From contig JAGBGA010000085.1 of assembly GCA_017936185.1 (NCBI GenBank), forward strand, positions 1 to 12,658: 12,658 bases of DNA, in the 5' to 3' direction. Of this stretch, positions 1 to 7,086 are shown in pieces. Every line of letters starts with the position of its first letter. Positions within the stretch are counted from its first letter, which is position 1. Source of the DNA: Alphaproteobacteria bacterium (lineage in GTDB: Bacteria; Pseudomonadota; Alphaproteobacteria; Rs-D84). A program made the position numbers and the translations under genes. Below the pieces are notes generated by a model. That model was not told the DNA's origin, did not search any database, and was given only the letters and a program-made list of their open reading frames with translations.

Positions 1-1
1 C

Positions 2-514
2 TTGGTGTATGGCCAGATGGATAAAAAAGAACGCGATGCGGTTATGGAAAAATTTGCAGATGATAATTCCGACATGCGAATATTGGTCGCAACAACGGTT
101 ATCGAAGTTGGAATCGATGTTCCGCGGGCGTCAATTATCGTTATCGAAAACGCAGAACGATTTGGATTGGCCGCATTACACCAACTGCGCGGGCGCGTTG
201 GACGCGGCAATACACAATCGTATTGCATACTGGTATTTGGGCGTAACGTCAGTGAAGATGGATTAAAGCGACTTGATGTGTTATGCGAAACAGACGATGG
301 CTTTATTATCGCGGAACAAGATTTAATGATGCGCGGTGTTGGCGAATTATTGGGTACACGACAAAGTGGATGGATGCATTATGACTTTGTCGATTATCGT
401 GAACACAGGGATTTGTTCAAGTTGGCATCACGTGCGGCACGTGATAATGATATAGACCAATGGGTACATGATTTAATGTTTATTTTTGATCGTGGGGTGG
501 TACTTGGTGCGTAA
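2..514 (+). CDS. recG: ATP-dependent DNA helicase RecG, C-terminal part (cut by window edge)
   Basis: This is the last ~170 residues of a superfamily 2 helicase that remodels stalled replication forks and branched DNA. Visible are helicase motif V (ATTVIEVGIDVPRAS) and motif VI (LHQLRGRVGRG), separated by the stretch IVIENAERFGLAA. Together with the following acidic GELLGTRQSG block this is typical of RecG. The related Mfd protein has a different C-terminal domain, and none follows here. The 5' end lies outside the window, so the first codon at the edge is not a start; the N-terminal wedge domain and Walker motifs are missing for that reason only. The gene ends in TAA at 512-514 and overlaps the start of the following protease gene by a few bases, so the two are probably co-transcribed. 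The assignment to RecG is secure; nothing looks broken. Confidence 0.93.
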   Translation: MVYGQMDKKERDAVMEKFADDNSDMRILVATTVIEVGIDVPRASIIVIENAERFGLAALHQLRGRVGRGNTQSYCILVFGRNVSEDGLKRLDVLCETDDGFIIAEQDLMMRGVGELLGTRQSGWMHYDFVDYREHRDLFKLASRAARDNDIDQWVHDLMFIFDRGVVLGA

Positions 515-1811
515 ATTATTGATGATTTTTATGTTTGTGATTACTTTAACCCCGGGATGGGGGGCGTCACTGATTAATGATACAGAAACAGAAAGAATCT
601 TGACGGAATTGGTCACGCCATTGGCAGAAGCGGCAAATATCCCAAAAGAACGATTGAAAATCCACATAATAAACGACGATGAATTTAATGCATTCGTCAC
701 AGGTGGCGAAGATATATTTGTTTATACAGGGCTGTTAAAACAAATTAAAAGTCCAAACGCACTTCAAGCCGTTGTGGCACATGAAATGGGGCATACACTG
801 GGCGGGCATATGGCACACATGTCCGACAGAATAAGCGCAGAAATGAAACGGACGATGTTAATCCAGGCCTTGGGCGTTGGGTTAATGGTCGCAGGTGGAA
901 ACCCAACACTTGGCGCGGGCGTTATGGCGGGTTCAAGCGGAATCGCACAGCAGTCTGTGTTGGCGTTTACACGCGACGAAGAACGTATTGCGGACAGTAT
1001 GGGCGTGGACTTGATGATAAAAGCCAAACAAAATCCAAACGGATTTATTACTGTGTTTGAACAAATGCATGAATTGACCGGGGTTGCAGAATCAAAAATT
1101 AATCCAAACAGAATTAACCATCCTTTGACAATGGAAAGATTAAATAACGCACGTGAATATATTAATAAAAATGCACCCGAAAAGTTACGCAAACAAAATA
1201 CAGCCCCAGATATATTAAACCAATATGAATTGGTGCGGGCAAAGTTGGTTGGATATCTTGATACACAGGCACGCGTGCGTGAACTTTACCCAAATTCAGA
1301 CAAATCTGATGCCGCAATCTATGCACGTGCAATTGCAAATATGCGGGGCGGAAATCTTGATGGGGCGATGGTTGGAACAAAAACTTTAATCGCCAGACAG
1401 CCAGAAAATCCGTACTTTTACGAATTGTTGGGGGATATACAGTATCAATATGGGTACTTTGATGACAGTGTTGAAAGCTATGAAAAAGCGTTGGGGTATG
1501 CGGGTGACGCGCCACAAATTCAGACGGCATTGGCGTTGGTGTTAACAGAACGAAATAAGCCCGGGGATAATGTTCGTGCAATCGAAATGTGCAAACGTTC
1601 ACTGTTGATTGAACCGGCGCCGCTGACATACTGGGTAATGGCGCGGGCATATGGGGAACAAGATTCTGGACGCGCAGATTGGGCGATGGCCGAATACAGT
1701 AAAATGATTGGTAACGACCAAGATGCAAAAAAATTTGCAAAAAGCGCCATGAAAAAACTGAAAAAATCAGACCCCGAATTTATCAAGGCGAATGATATAG
1801 TCAAATTATAA
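507..1811 (+). CDS. Exported M48-family zinc metalloprotease with TPR repeats (BepA/YfgC-like)
   Basis: Probable periplasmic peptidase of about 434 residues. I choose the GTG at 507: it directly precedes a signal peptide (VRKLLMIFMFVITL, likely cleaved near GWGA-S) and has a GGGGTGG purine run about 7 bases upstream. Upstream in-frame starts would only lengthen the N-terminus into recG. The zinc site is HEMGH at about residues 92-96, with the third ligand expected at Glu about 159 in EERIAD. The C-terminal third (about 290-430) has TPR-like helices, for example around YFYELLGDIQYQYGYFDDSV. This domain order and length match BepA/YfgC, which in E. coli degrades or assists stalled outer-membrane proteins such as LptD and BamA substrates; that role is inferred here. 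It overlaps recG by 8 bases, suggesting translational coupling. Its stop shares a hexamer with the convergent ATPase gene. HtpX-type proteases are excluded because there are no membrane helices around the active site. Confidence 0.87.
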   Translation: MRKLLMIFMFVITLTPGWGASLINDTETERILTELVTPLAEAANIPKERLKIHIINDDEFNAFVTGGEDIFVYTGLLKQIKSPNALQAVVAHEMGHTLGGHMAHMSDRISAEMKRTMLIQALGVGLMVAGGNPTLGAGVMAGSSGIAQQSVLAFTRDEERIADSMGVDLMIKAKQNPNGFITVFEQMHELTGVAESKINPNRINHPLTMERLNNAREYINKNAPEKLRKQNTAPDILNQYELVRAKLVGYLDTQARVRELYPNSDKSDAAIYARAIANMRGGNLDGAMVGTKTLIARQPENPYFYELLGDIQYQYGYFDDSVESYEKALGYAGDAPQIQTALALVLTERNKPGDNVRAIEMCKRSLLIEPAPLTYWVMARAYGEQDSGRADWAMAEYSKMIGNDQDAKKFAKSAMKKLKKSDPEFIKANDIVKL

Positions 1812-3326
1812 CTTTACACCATATTTGCCACGATTTATTGGACGATATGATAACGCTTCGGCCAGGTCGGACATTTCAATATTTTCAGACCCACGTAAAT
1901 CTGCAATCGTTCGTGCCAAGCGCTTTATACGGTTGTAACCGCGGGCGGACATACCCATCTTTTCAGCCGCAGAATTTAAAAACGCAGTCAATTCGGTTGA
2001 CAATGCGGCAAACTGTTCCAAATCGGCCCCATCAAGCGTTGCATTTACACGACCTTGGCGTGATATTTGACGTTCGCGTGCCGCCACAACACGTGCACGT
2101 ATTTCGGCACTTGTTTCGCGGGGCGTGTTATCAGATGTCATTTCCCATGGATTTACCGCATCAACATCAACGTGCAAATCAATTCGATCCAATAATGGGC
2201 CGGATATTTTATTCTGGTACGCTTCGGCACAACGTGGTGCGCGGCTGCATGATAATGCCGCATTCCCCAAGTGCCCGCATGGACATGGATTCATTGCGGC
2301 AATCAACTGAAAACGTGCCGGGTACGTCGCATTTCGACGGGCACGCGAAATAAGTATTCGACCAGATTCCATCGGTTGACGTAAAATTTCAAGCGTGGCA
2401 CGATTAAATTCAGGTAATTCATCCAAAAACAAAACACCGTTGTGCGCCAATGATATTTCCCCAGGACGCGCATCAGAACCACCACCCGCCAGCGCAACGG
2501 GACTTGACGTGTGATGAACACTGCGAAATGGGCGGGATGATACCAAACCACGACCAGATAATTCACCGGCAATCGAATATATCGTTGATGTTTCAAGTAT
2601 TTCAGATGCCGTCATTTCAGGCATAATTGTCGGCAAACGTGATGCCAACATGGTCTTGCCCGACCCAGGGGGACCAACCATCAACATTGCATGACCGCCC
2701 GCCGCCGCAATTTCAAGCGCACGTTTGGCGGCCGCTTGCCCATGAACTTCGGCCATGTCAAGATTTGAATTCGTTACAGCGTCTGGGGATGTTAATTCTG
2801 GGACGGGTAAAACCTGGGTTCCTTTGAAATGGTTTATTAACTGCATAACATGAAATGGGGCAAGAATATTTGTGTGTCCAGCCCAGCGCGCTTCGGCCCC
2901 TTGGTCGCCCGGACAAATAATGCCCAAGCCACGTGAATTCGCCCAAACAGATGCCGGCAAGACAGCGTCACTTTTAACAATTGCGCCGTTCAAACCAACT
3001 TCGCCCAAAATAACATATTTTTCCAATTCATTTTCAGGCAACACACCAATCGCACACAATATTCCACACAATATAGGCAAGTCAAAGTGCGAACCGCTTT
3101 TTTCAACGTCGGCCGGTGACAGGTTTACCGTTAAACGCTTTGGCGGTAATGATAAATTTAATGCAGACAAAACATTGCGTATGCGTTCGGCAGATTCTTT
3201 GACCGCACGATCCGCCAAACCAATAATGTTAAATTCAGGACGCGACAGACCGGCCGATAATTGAACCTGGACATCAATCGGCGTCGCATCCATGCCATTA
3301 AATATGATTGAATTCAAAGATATCAT
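1806..3326 (-). CDS. comM: ComM/YifB-family AAA+ ATPase (Mg-chelatase-like)
   Basis: Complete ATPase of about 506 residues, the usual length for YifB/ComM. ComM is a hexameric helicase that promotes branch migration during integration of incoming DNA in naturally transformable bacteria, but it is also widespread in species not known to be competent. Order: N-terminal Lon-S5-like ChlI fold (DVQVQLSAGL, GLADRAVKESAERIRNVL), Walker A GPPGSGKT (about 218-225), Walker B LFLDELPEF (about 299-307), then the MNPCPCG segment with Cys at about 348, 350, 360 and 366, which may bind metal, and the C-terminal Mg-chelatase-like helical domain. The start is set at the ATG at 3326-3324 (MISLNSIIFNG), which matches where family members begin. 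An upstream in-frame TTG at 3362 lies in the -35 box, and the ATG at 3335 directly abuts the -10 box, so neither is likely to be translated. The mRNA is probably leaderless. Confidence 0.93.
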   Translation of the reverse strand: MISLNSIIFNGMDATPIDVQVQLSAGLSRPEFNIIGLADRAVKESAERIRNVLSALNLSLPPKRLTVNLSPADVEKSGSHFDLPILCGILCAIGVLPENELEKYVILGEVGLNGAIVKSDAVLPASVWANSRGLGIICPGDQGAEARWAGHTNILAPFHVMQLINHFKGTQVLPVPELTSPDAVTNSNLDMAEVHGQAAAKRALEIAAAGGHAMLMVGPPGSGKTMLASRLPTIMPEMTASEILETSTIYSIAGELSGRGLVSSRPFRSVHHTSSPVALAGGGSDARPGEISLAHNGVLFLDELPEFNRATLEILRQPMESGRILISRARRNATYPARFQLIAAMNPCPCGHLGNAALSCSRAPRCAEAYQNKISGPLLDRIDLHVDVDAVNPWEMTSDNTPRETSAEIRARVVAARERQISRQGRVNATLDGADLEQFAALSTELTAFLNSAAEKMGMSARGYNRIKRLARTIADLRGSENIEMSDLAEALSYRPINRGKYGVKL

Positions 3327-3335
3327 GTTGTGCAT

Positions 3336-3362
3336 ATTATAACTTGAATTAAATTTGTGCAA
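3336..3362 (-). promoter_or_regulatory. Sigma70-type promoter of comM, giving an almost leaderless mRNA
   Basis: On the minus strand TTGCAC (3362-3357) is followed after 15 bases by a perfect TATAAT (3341-3336); reading the -35 as CTTGCA gives 16. A transcription start 7 bases beyond the -10 box would fall at about 3329, only 3 bases before the ATG at 3326. There is no Shine-Dalgarno sequence in this space. The promoter lies inside the open reading frame if one reads from the upstream TTG, which is why that TTG is rejected as a start. Confidence 0.65.
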
Positions 3363-3372
3363 GTTTTATTAT
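3344..3372 (+). promoter_or_regulatory. Promoter of lepB-rnc, interlocked with the comM promoter
   Basis: TTGAAT at 3344-3349, a 17-base spacer, then TATTAT at 3367-3372. The start of transcription would be near 3379, leaving a leader of about 19 bases that contains the lepB ribosome binding site AAAGGA (3386-3391). The -35 box sits between the -35 and -10 boxes of the oppositely directed comM promoter, so polymerase should not be able to occupy both at once. Confidence 0.6.
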
Positions 3373-3397
3373 ATCACCAATAACGAAAGGATTTTAT

Positions 3398-4276
3398 ATG
3401 CCCGCAAAAAATAAAAACGTCGCACGTGAATGGTTTAACACTATATTTTATGGCGCGTTAATCGCAATTGTATTCCGCAGCTTCTTGTTGGAACCGTTTA
3501 ATATTCCATCGGGGTCGATGATACCAACACTCCATGTCGGCAACCATATATTCGTCGAAAAGTGGGCGTATGGATATTCACGATATTCATTCCCGTTCGG
3601 TTCATGGAAATTATGGAATGGACGCTTTTGGGCATCCGAACCAAATGTTGGCGATGTTATCGTGTTCAGAAATCCAATTAATGAAGCGCAAGACTATGTA
3701 AAACGCTTGATTGGAAAGCCGGGCGATAAAATTCAAATGATTAATGGGCGACTTTATATAAATGATGTTCAAGTGGCGCGCGAAAACCCACGCCCATATG
3801 TGGTGGCAATGTTACCAAAATCAATGCGCGCGGTTGGATACTATAAAGACAACATGTCAATCAAGGGCGATAAAATATGGGTCGATAATGAACCGGCACC
3901 ATATAATTATACAATTGAATATAAATCTGATGACTTTTGTAATACTTACCAAGGCGCGTGTGGCGTGTTCAATGCAACAGAGTACACAGAAATACTGCCA
4001 AATGGCGTGTCGCACAGTATAATCGAATTTTCCGACGATGCGTATTTTGATAACACAGAACCATATGTCGTACCGGAAAATCACTTTTTCTTTATGGGCG
4101 ACAATCGCGATAACAGTGGGGACAGTCGTGGCGACGTCGGATTTGTGCCGCGTGATAACGTACTTGGGCAAGTTTGGTTCATTTGGTATTCACATAACTA
4201 CTATGCGCCGATGTTGTCGGTATGGTCATGGGGTAACAAAATGCGTTGGGACAGATTTGGAATGGGTGTAAATTAA
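3398..4276 (+). CDS. lepB: Signal peptidase I (leader peptidase)
   Basis: Inner-membrane serine protease that removes signal peptides from proteins exported by Sec or Tat. About 292 residues. A single N-terminal membrane helix (about 13-30, FYGALIAIVFRSFLL) precedes box B, IPSGSMIPTL, with the catalytic Ser at about 40. The general-base Lys is in box D, YVKRLIGKPGD, at about 102. Box E, GDNRDNSGDSR, is near residue 235, and a substrate-binding beta domain lies between. All catalytic residues are present. The ATG at 3398 has AAAGGA 6 bases upstream. It is followed after one base by rnc, the classic alphaproteobacterial lepB-rnc pair; era, which often comes next, is not present. Nothing unusual apart from the loss of the second N-terminal helix found in E. 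coli LepB, which is normal for alphaproteobacteria. Confidence 0.96.
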   Translation: MPAKNKNVAREWFNTIFYGALIAIVFRSFLLEPFNIPSGSMIPTLHVGNHIFVEKWAYGYSRYSFPFGSWKLWNGRFWASEPNVGDVIVFRNPINEAQDYVKRLIGKPGDKIQMINGRLYINDVQVARENPRPYVVAMLPKSMRAVGYYKDNMSIKGDKIWVDNEPAPYNYTIEYKSDDFCNTYQGACGVFNATEYTEILPNGVSHSIIEFSDDAYFDNTEPYVVPENHFFFMGDNRDNSGDSRGDVGFVPRDNVLGQVWFIWYSHNYYAPMLSVWSWGNKMRWDRFGMGVN

Positions 4277-4277
4277 A

Positions 4278-4910
4278 ATGATAAAAATAAATTATGACTT
4301 TAATAATCAGACTTTGTTGGAATTGGCACTGACGCAAAGTGGCGCAAATTCAACAAACAATAACGAAAGACTGGAATTCATTGGCGACCGCGTTTTGGGA
4401 TTGGCGGTGGCAGGATTGCTTTACGAAATGTACCCAAATGAATCCGAAGGTGAATTGGCGCGAAGACATGCAATGCTGGTTTCGACAGAAACACTGGCAA
4501 ATGTCGCGCACGAAGTTGGTATTGAAAAAAGTATACGGCATGGTCATATGACCGCAGGACGCGTTCAACATATTATGGCCGACGCAATGGAAGCAATTTT
4601 TGGCGCAATATATGTTGATGGGGGCTTTGATGTGGCACGTGATATAATCACAGAAATATGGCGCGAATTGGCCGCCGCAGATGTCGTCGCACCCAAAGAT
4701 GCAAAAACCGCATTACAAGAAACAGTTCAGCGATTGGACAATGGGAACTTGCCAGTGTATGAATACCTTGATACAACGGGGGCGTCGCACAATCCGACGT
4801 TTAATGTACGCGTGTCCGCAATGGGGAAAAGCGCAATGGGATATGGGGCATCTAAAAAAAGCGCCAGCACGATGGCCGCAGAAGAATTGCTAAAAATCCT
4901 TGCAATTTAA
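4278..4910 (+). CDS. rnc: Ribonuclease III
   Basis: Double-strand-specific endoribonuclease that processes rRNA precursors and trims structured mRNAs. 210 residues, slightly shorter than E. coli (226). The endonuclease domain carries the signature NERLEFIGDRVL with Glu30, Glu33 and Asp37, then Glu59 in GEL and the metal-binding pair Asp102/Glu105 in ADAMEAIFGA. A C-terminal double-stranded RNA-binding domain spans about 139-209, with the usual KKSASTMAAEELL end. The usual LTH-R-S near the N-terminus is LTQSG here. The ATG starts one base after the lepB stop and has no close Shine-Dalgarno sequence; GGAATGGG ends about 11 bases upstream inside lepB. Translation therefore probably depends on coupling to lepB. 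The secG promoter begins within its last codons. Confidence 0.95.
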   Translation: MIKINYDFNNQTLLELALTQSGANSTNNNERLEFIGDRVLGLAVAGLLYEMYPNESEGELARRHAMLVSTETLANVAHEVGIEKSIRHGHMTAGRVQHIMADAMEAIFGAIYVDGGFDVARDIITEIWRELAAADVVAPKDAKTALQETVQRLDNGNLPVYEYLDTTGASHNPTFNVRVSAMGKSAMGYGASKKSASTMAAEELLKILAI

Positions 4911-4928
4911 AGAATATGACACTAAAAT
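4900..4928 (+). promoter_or_regulatory. Promoter of secG
   Basis: TTGCAA at 4900-4905, a 17-base spacer, then TAAAAT at 4923-4928. The -35 box lies inside the last codons of rnc. A start near 4935 gives a leader of about 28 bases that contains AAGGA (4951-4955), 7 bases before the secG ATG. Confidence 0.55.
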
Positions 4929-4962
4929 CATCACATAAAAAATTAAACACAAGGAAATAAAT

Positions 4963-5328
4963 ATGTTTTCAATCTTATTGGTTTTGTTAATTATCGTCGC
5001 AGTAATGATGATTGGATTAATCTTGTTGCAAAAATCCGAAGGTTCAGGAATGTCGGGTTCCAGTGCGGCGGCAATGTTTGGTGGGGCACTGACCGGGGCC
5101 GCGGCTGGGAACTTTTTAACACGCGCAACGGCATGGTTGGCGACAATGTTCTTTATATTGTGTGCCGCGTTGGCATTGGTTGCCGCAAAAACAAATATGG
5201 GTGTCGAACAAAGTCATTTGCGCCAAGAAATAATTCAACAGCAAGCCGGCACAACAGACCCAGCCACACCGACAGTTGAAGTCGTTCCGGCAAGCGAAAC
5301 ACCCGCAGAAAACACAGAAACAAAATAA
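4963..5328 (+). CDS. secG: Preprotein translocase subunit SecG
   Basis: Small accessory subunit of the SecYEG protein-conducting channel in the inner membrane, which assists SecA-driven export. 121 residues. Two membrane helices (about 2-22 and 54-75) flank a glycine- and alanine-rich loop. The family signature is clear: LLQKSEGSG, then MFGGALTG and FLTRATAWLA just before the second helix. A proline-, threonine- and glutamate-rich tail of about 40 residues follows; such variable tails are common in alphaproteobacterial SecG. It has its own promoter and an AAGGA ribosome binding site 7 bases upstream, and ends at a strong bidirectional terminator. Confidence 0.95.
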   Translation: MFSILLVLLIIVAVMMIGLILLQKSEGSGMSGSSAAAMFGGALTGAAAGNFLTRATAWLATMFFILCAALALVAAKTNMGVEQSHLRQEIIQQQAGTTDPATPTVEVVPASETPAENTETK

Positions 5329-5330
5329 AA

Positions 5331-5357
5331 AAAAGTCCCAATTTGGGACTTTTTTAT
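5331..5357. terminator. Bidirectional intrinsic terminator between secG and the convergent hydrolase gene
   Basis: An inverted repeat, AAAAGTCCCA (5331-5340) and TGGGACTTTT (5344-5353), closes a tight loop. It has a T run on the plus side, and the A run preceding it gives a T run when read on the minus strand. It therefore can stop both secG (plus) and the hydrolase (minus), whose stop codon lies at 5356-5354 inside it. Confidence 0.88.
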
Positions 5358-6076
5358 TTCAATGATATTTGAAAGCCCGGAAAACTGTTGTGTGTTGCAC
5401 CGGGTACAACAACCAAATCTTGCCCATTCGTCCAACGGCGTGACAATTCACTTGGGACGACTTTATCATGTTGGGCGATATAGTGTGTCTGGGGGACATT
5501 GGGCAAAACGTCCATATCCAAAGATTCTGATAATGGGGCATCACCAAAGTATTCAGACCAATCGTGATGATTTAACACACCGGCAATCGTAACCCAATGC
5601 AATACACGAATGTCGGGATTGCGTTGTATTACCAACCCAGACACCATCGCACCACCAGAATACCCAACCAAAACAACCGGGCGATTGTCGGCAATGTCTT
5701 TGATAACGGCCGACACAGAATCAATAACACGTTCGGAAAAACGGCCAGATGTCCAATACTTAGATTCGCATGTTGGTGACATAATATACTGGCACGGGCG
5801 CGCAAGGTATACAACATTTGGTGATGGGTCGCGCGATGCAATGTCACGTAAAAATGTGCGGCGTGGGGTCGGATTCGATGTTGGTTGTCCCCATGAATCA
5901 AAAGAATTTCCGTCGACTTCGATATATATGTGCACCGGTGACGTGGCGTCAGATATACGGCCATATGTCATTAACGTAAAGTCACCACCGGTAATAAAAT
6001 TTGGGGTAAAATCATCTGGCATACTGTAAACAGATGCACAGCCACACACAAATAAAGATAAAAACACATACTTCAT
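5354..6076 (-). CDS. Putative lipoprotein alpha/beta hydrolase
   Basis: 240-residue exported enzyme of the alpha/beta hydrolase fold with unknown substrate. The N-terminus MKYVFLSLFVCGCAS is a short signal sequence with a lipobox-like VCGC, so Cys13 is the probable lipidation site; the Cys at -2 is unusual. The expected catalytic triad is visible: Ser140 in the nucleophile elbow GYSGG, Asp204 in AQHDKVVP and His229 in GATHNSF. An early YIEVDGNSFDSWGQ strand and PRRTFLRDIASRD suit the fold. Family knowledge allows esterase, lipase, peptidase or cutinase-like activity; I cannot choose. It converges with secG on a shared terminator. The ATG at 6076 has no Shine-Dalgarno sequence and lies about 4 bases from the predicted transcription start. 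Confidence 0.8.
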   Translation of the reverse strand: MKYVFLSLFVCGCASVYSMPDDFTPNFITGGDFTLMTYGRISDATSPVHIYIEVDGNSFDSWGQPTSNPTPRRTFLRDIASRDPSPNVVYLARPCQYIMSPTCESKYWTSGRFSERVIDSVSAVIKDIADNRPVVLVGYSGGAMVSGLVIQRNPDIRVLHWVTIAGVLNHHDWSEYFGDAPLSESLDMDVLPNVPQTHYIAQHDKVVPSELSRRWTNGQDLVVVPGATHNSFPGFQISLK

Positions 6077-6086
6077 TCGGTCAATT

Positions 6087-6115
6087 ATTGTACTTTATAT
6101 CCCCAAAAAAGTCAA
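6087..6115 (-). promoter_or_regulatory. Promoter of the alpha/beta hydrolase gene
   Basis: Minus-strand TTGACT (6115-6110), exactly 17 bases, TACAAT (6092-6087). A start 7 bases beyond the -10 box falls at about 6080, with the ATG at 6076. The transcript would carry only about 4 leader bases and no ribosome binding site. Confidence 0.65.
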
Positions 6116-6128
6116 AAATGATATTTTT

Positions 6129-6170
6129 TTGACAAAAAGACTTGACAAACGTATTGACAAATACTATTTT
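6129..6170 (+). promoter_or_regulatory. Promoter of the solenoid membrane protein gene with three TTGACA copies
   Basis: Three perfect TTGACA hexamers stand at 6129-6134, 6142-6147 and 6154-6159, 13 and 12 bases apart. The middle one is spaced 17 bases from TATTTT (6165-6170), the best -10 box; the third could use TAACAA at 6176-6181. The first has no convincing -10 box. They may be alternative -35 elements or direct repeats bound by a regulator. Confidence 0.5.
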
Positions 6171-6211
6171 TAGGGTAACAAGTTAAAACCAAGCCATAAA
6201 AGGTGGTGCAA

Positions 6212-6961
6212 ATGACAAAGAAAACAAAAATTAAAAATGCGGCAAAAAATATCAATAACCGTCGTGCAAATTCAAAAACACAAAACAAAACGTTTTGGGG
6301 ACGTGTATGGAATGTAATATGCATGCCTTTCAGATTTATCGCAAAAGTATGTCGCAAAATTTGGAATATGATTTGTAAAATAAACTTAGTCGGGTTGGTT
6401 AATTCTGCGTTATTGGTGGCGATAATCGTTTTGTTTTCAATGCTGATTATCGATGTTATGGGGTGCAAAAAAGAACAAATTATTATTGTGCCAGAAAAAG
6501 TTCCGGTAACAAAACAAGTTACAGTAACAGAAGATGCCGCACCACACGTCGTCAGAATGCGCAAAACAACATTGCCATTACAAAACAGCAAAAAATCGGC
6601 AGATTATCAGCCAGAACCAATTAATGTCGTACCAGTTAAAAAAGCCGAAGCAAAAATCGCAAAACAACAAACACCACAATATGAAAATAAATTTATGGGC
6701 GATGTTATTATTGACAGTCGTGCCAGTGGCGCAATGTTGAAAAATAATTCACAAGTTAACGGCAATCTTTATTTGCAAAATATGCGCAAATATGTGTTGC
6801 CATGCGATATTCGTATCAACGGGAACTTGTTCTTGCGTGATGTGAATATGTTGCAGTTCTGTGGTGACTTTGTTATCACAGGCAACATCTATGTCAGCCC
6901 ACGTTCGTCCTTTGGACCAATCCCAAAGACAGCACGACTGGGTGGACAAGTGGTTTTATAA
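6212..6961 (+). CDS. Membrane-anchored protein with a C-terminal 20-residue repeat (beta-solenoid-like)
   Basis: 249 residues, not assigned to a named family. The first 57 residues are strongly basic (MTKKTKIKNAAKNINNRR) and should be cytoplasmic. One membrane helix follows at about 58-82 (VNSALLVAIIVLFSMLII). A polar, proline- and lysine-rich linker (about 85-160) leads to a C-terminal repeat domain. That domain has units of exactly 20 residues starting at about 182 (VNGNLYLQNM), 202 (INGNLFLRDV) and 222 (ITGNIYVSPR), with a last partial unit at 242 (RLGGQVVL). A G-N-L/I-hydrophobic turn per unit suggests a short right-handed beta-solenoid. Expected topology puts the repeat domain in the periplasm. 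I choose the ATG at 6212 because AAGGTGG (6200-6206) is a good ribosome binding site; an in-frame GTG at 6203 lies inside it. Function unknown; a role in envelope organisation is only a guess. Confidence 0.8.
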   Translation: MTKKTKIKNAAKNINNRRANSKTQNKTFWGRVWNVICMPFRFIAKVCRKIWNMICKINLVGLVNSALLVAIIVLFSMLIIDVMGCKKEQIIIVPEKVPVTKQVTVTEDAAPHVVRMRKTTLPLQNSKKSADYQPEPINVVPVKKAEAKIAKQQTPQYENKFMGDVIIDSRASGAMLKNNSQVNGNLYLQNMRKYVLPCDIRINGNLFLRDVNMLQFCGDFVITGNIYVSPRSSFGPIPKTARLGGQVVL

Positions 6962-7004
6962 AAAACCAAAACAAGTAAATTGTTATCATGTTTCTCCCTT
7001 TGTG

Positions 7005-7034
7005 TGCCGCCGGATTTATTCGGCGGCAATTTTT
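7005..7034 (+). terminator. Intrinsic terminator of the solenoid protein gene
   Basis: Stem TGCCGCCG (7005-7012) and CGGCGGCA (7021-7028) with an 8-base loop, followed by TTTTT (7030-7034). It lies 44 bases after the stop codon and before the promoter of the next small gene. Confidence 0.8.
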
Positions 7035-7057
7035 AATGTACAAAAAGAAAAAACATG

Positions 7058-7066
7058 TGATATAAT
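7058..7066 (+). promoter_or_regulatory. Extended -10 promoter of the 80-residue membrane protein gene
   Basis: TGATATAAT at 7058-7066 combines the extended TGn element with a perfect TATAAT. No good -35 box lies 16-18 bases upstream, which is usual for extended -10 promoters. Transcription should start near 7073, just before AAGGA (7075-7079). Confidence 0.55.
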
Positions 7067-7086
7067 ATCGACGTAAGGATAAAAGG

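Noticed and set aside
1162..1740. 192-codon minus-strand reading frame within the protease gene
   Set aside because: It lies antisense to a complete gene with active-site motifs, its translation is rich in His and Pro without domain features, and it has no ribosome binding site.
1838..2353. 171-codon plus-strand reading frame within comM
   Set aside because: Shadow of the ATPase gene, whose Walker and MNPCPCG motifs are intact on the other strand.
3360..3362. Upstream TTG start for comM
   Set aside because: It lies in the -35 box of a good promoter, so it would not be transcribed; family members start near the ATG at 3326.
5610..6029. 139-codon plus-strand reading frame opposite the hydrolase
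   Set aside because: The minus strand encodes a full Ser-Asp-His triad and signal sequence; the plus frame has none and no start signals.
6142..6159. Short CRISPR-like direct repeats
   Set aside because: Units of only 8-9 bases with 3-5 unrelated bases between them; they are -35 hexamers, not CRISPR repeats.
6112..6591. 159-codon minus-strand reading frame over the start of the solenoid gene
   Set aside because: It is hydrophobic only because it mirrors A-rich Lys/Asn codons, and it crosses the promoter region. The plus-strand gene has a ribosome binding site and a sensible membrane topology.
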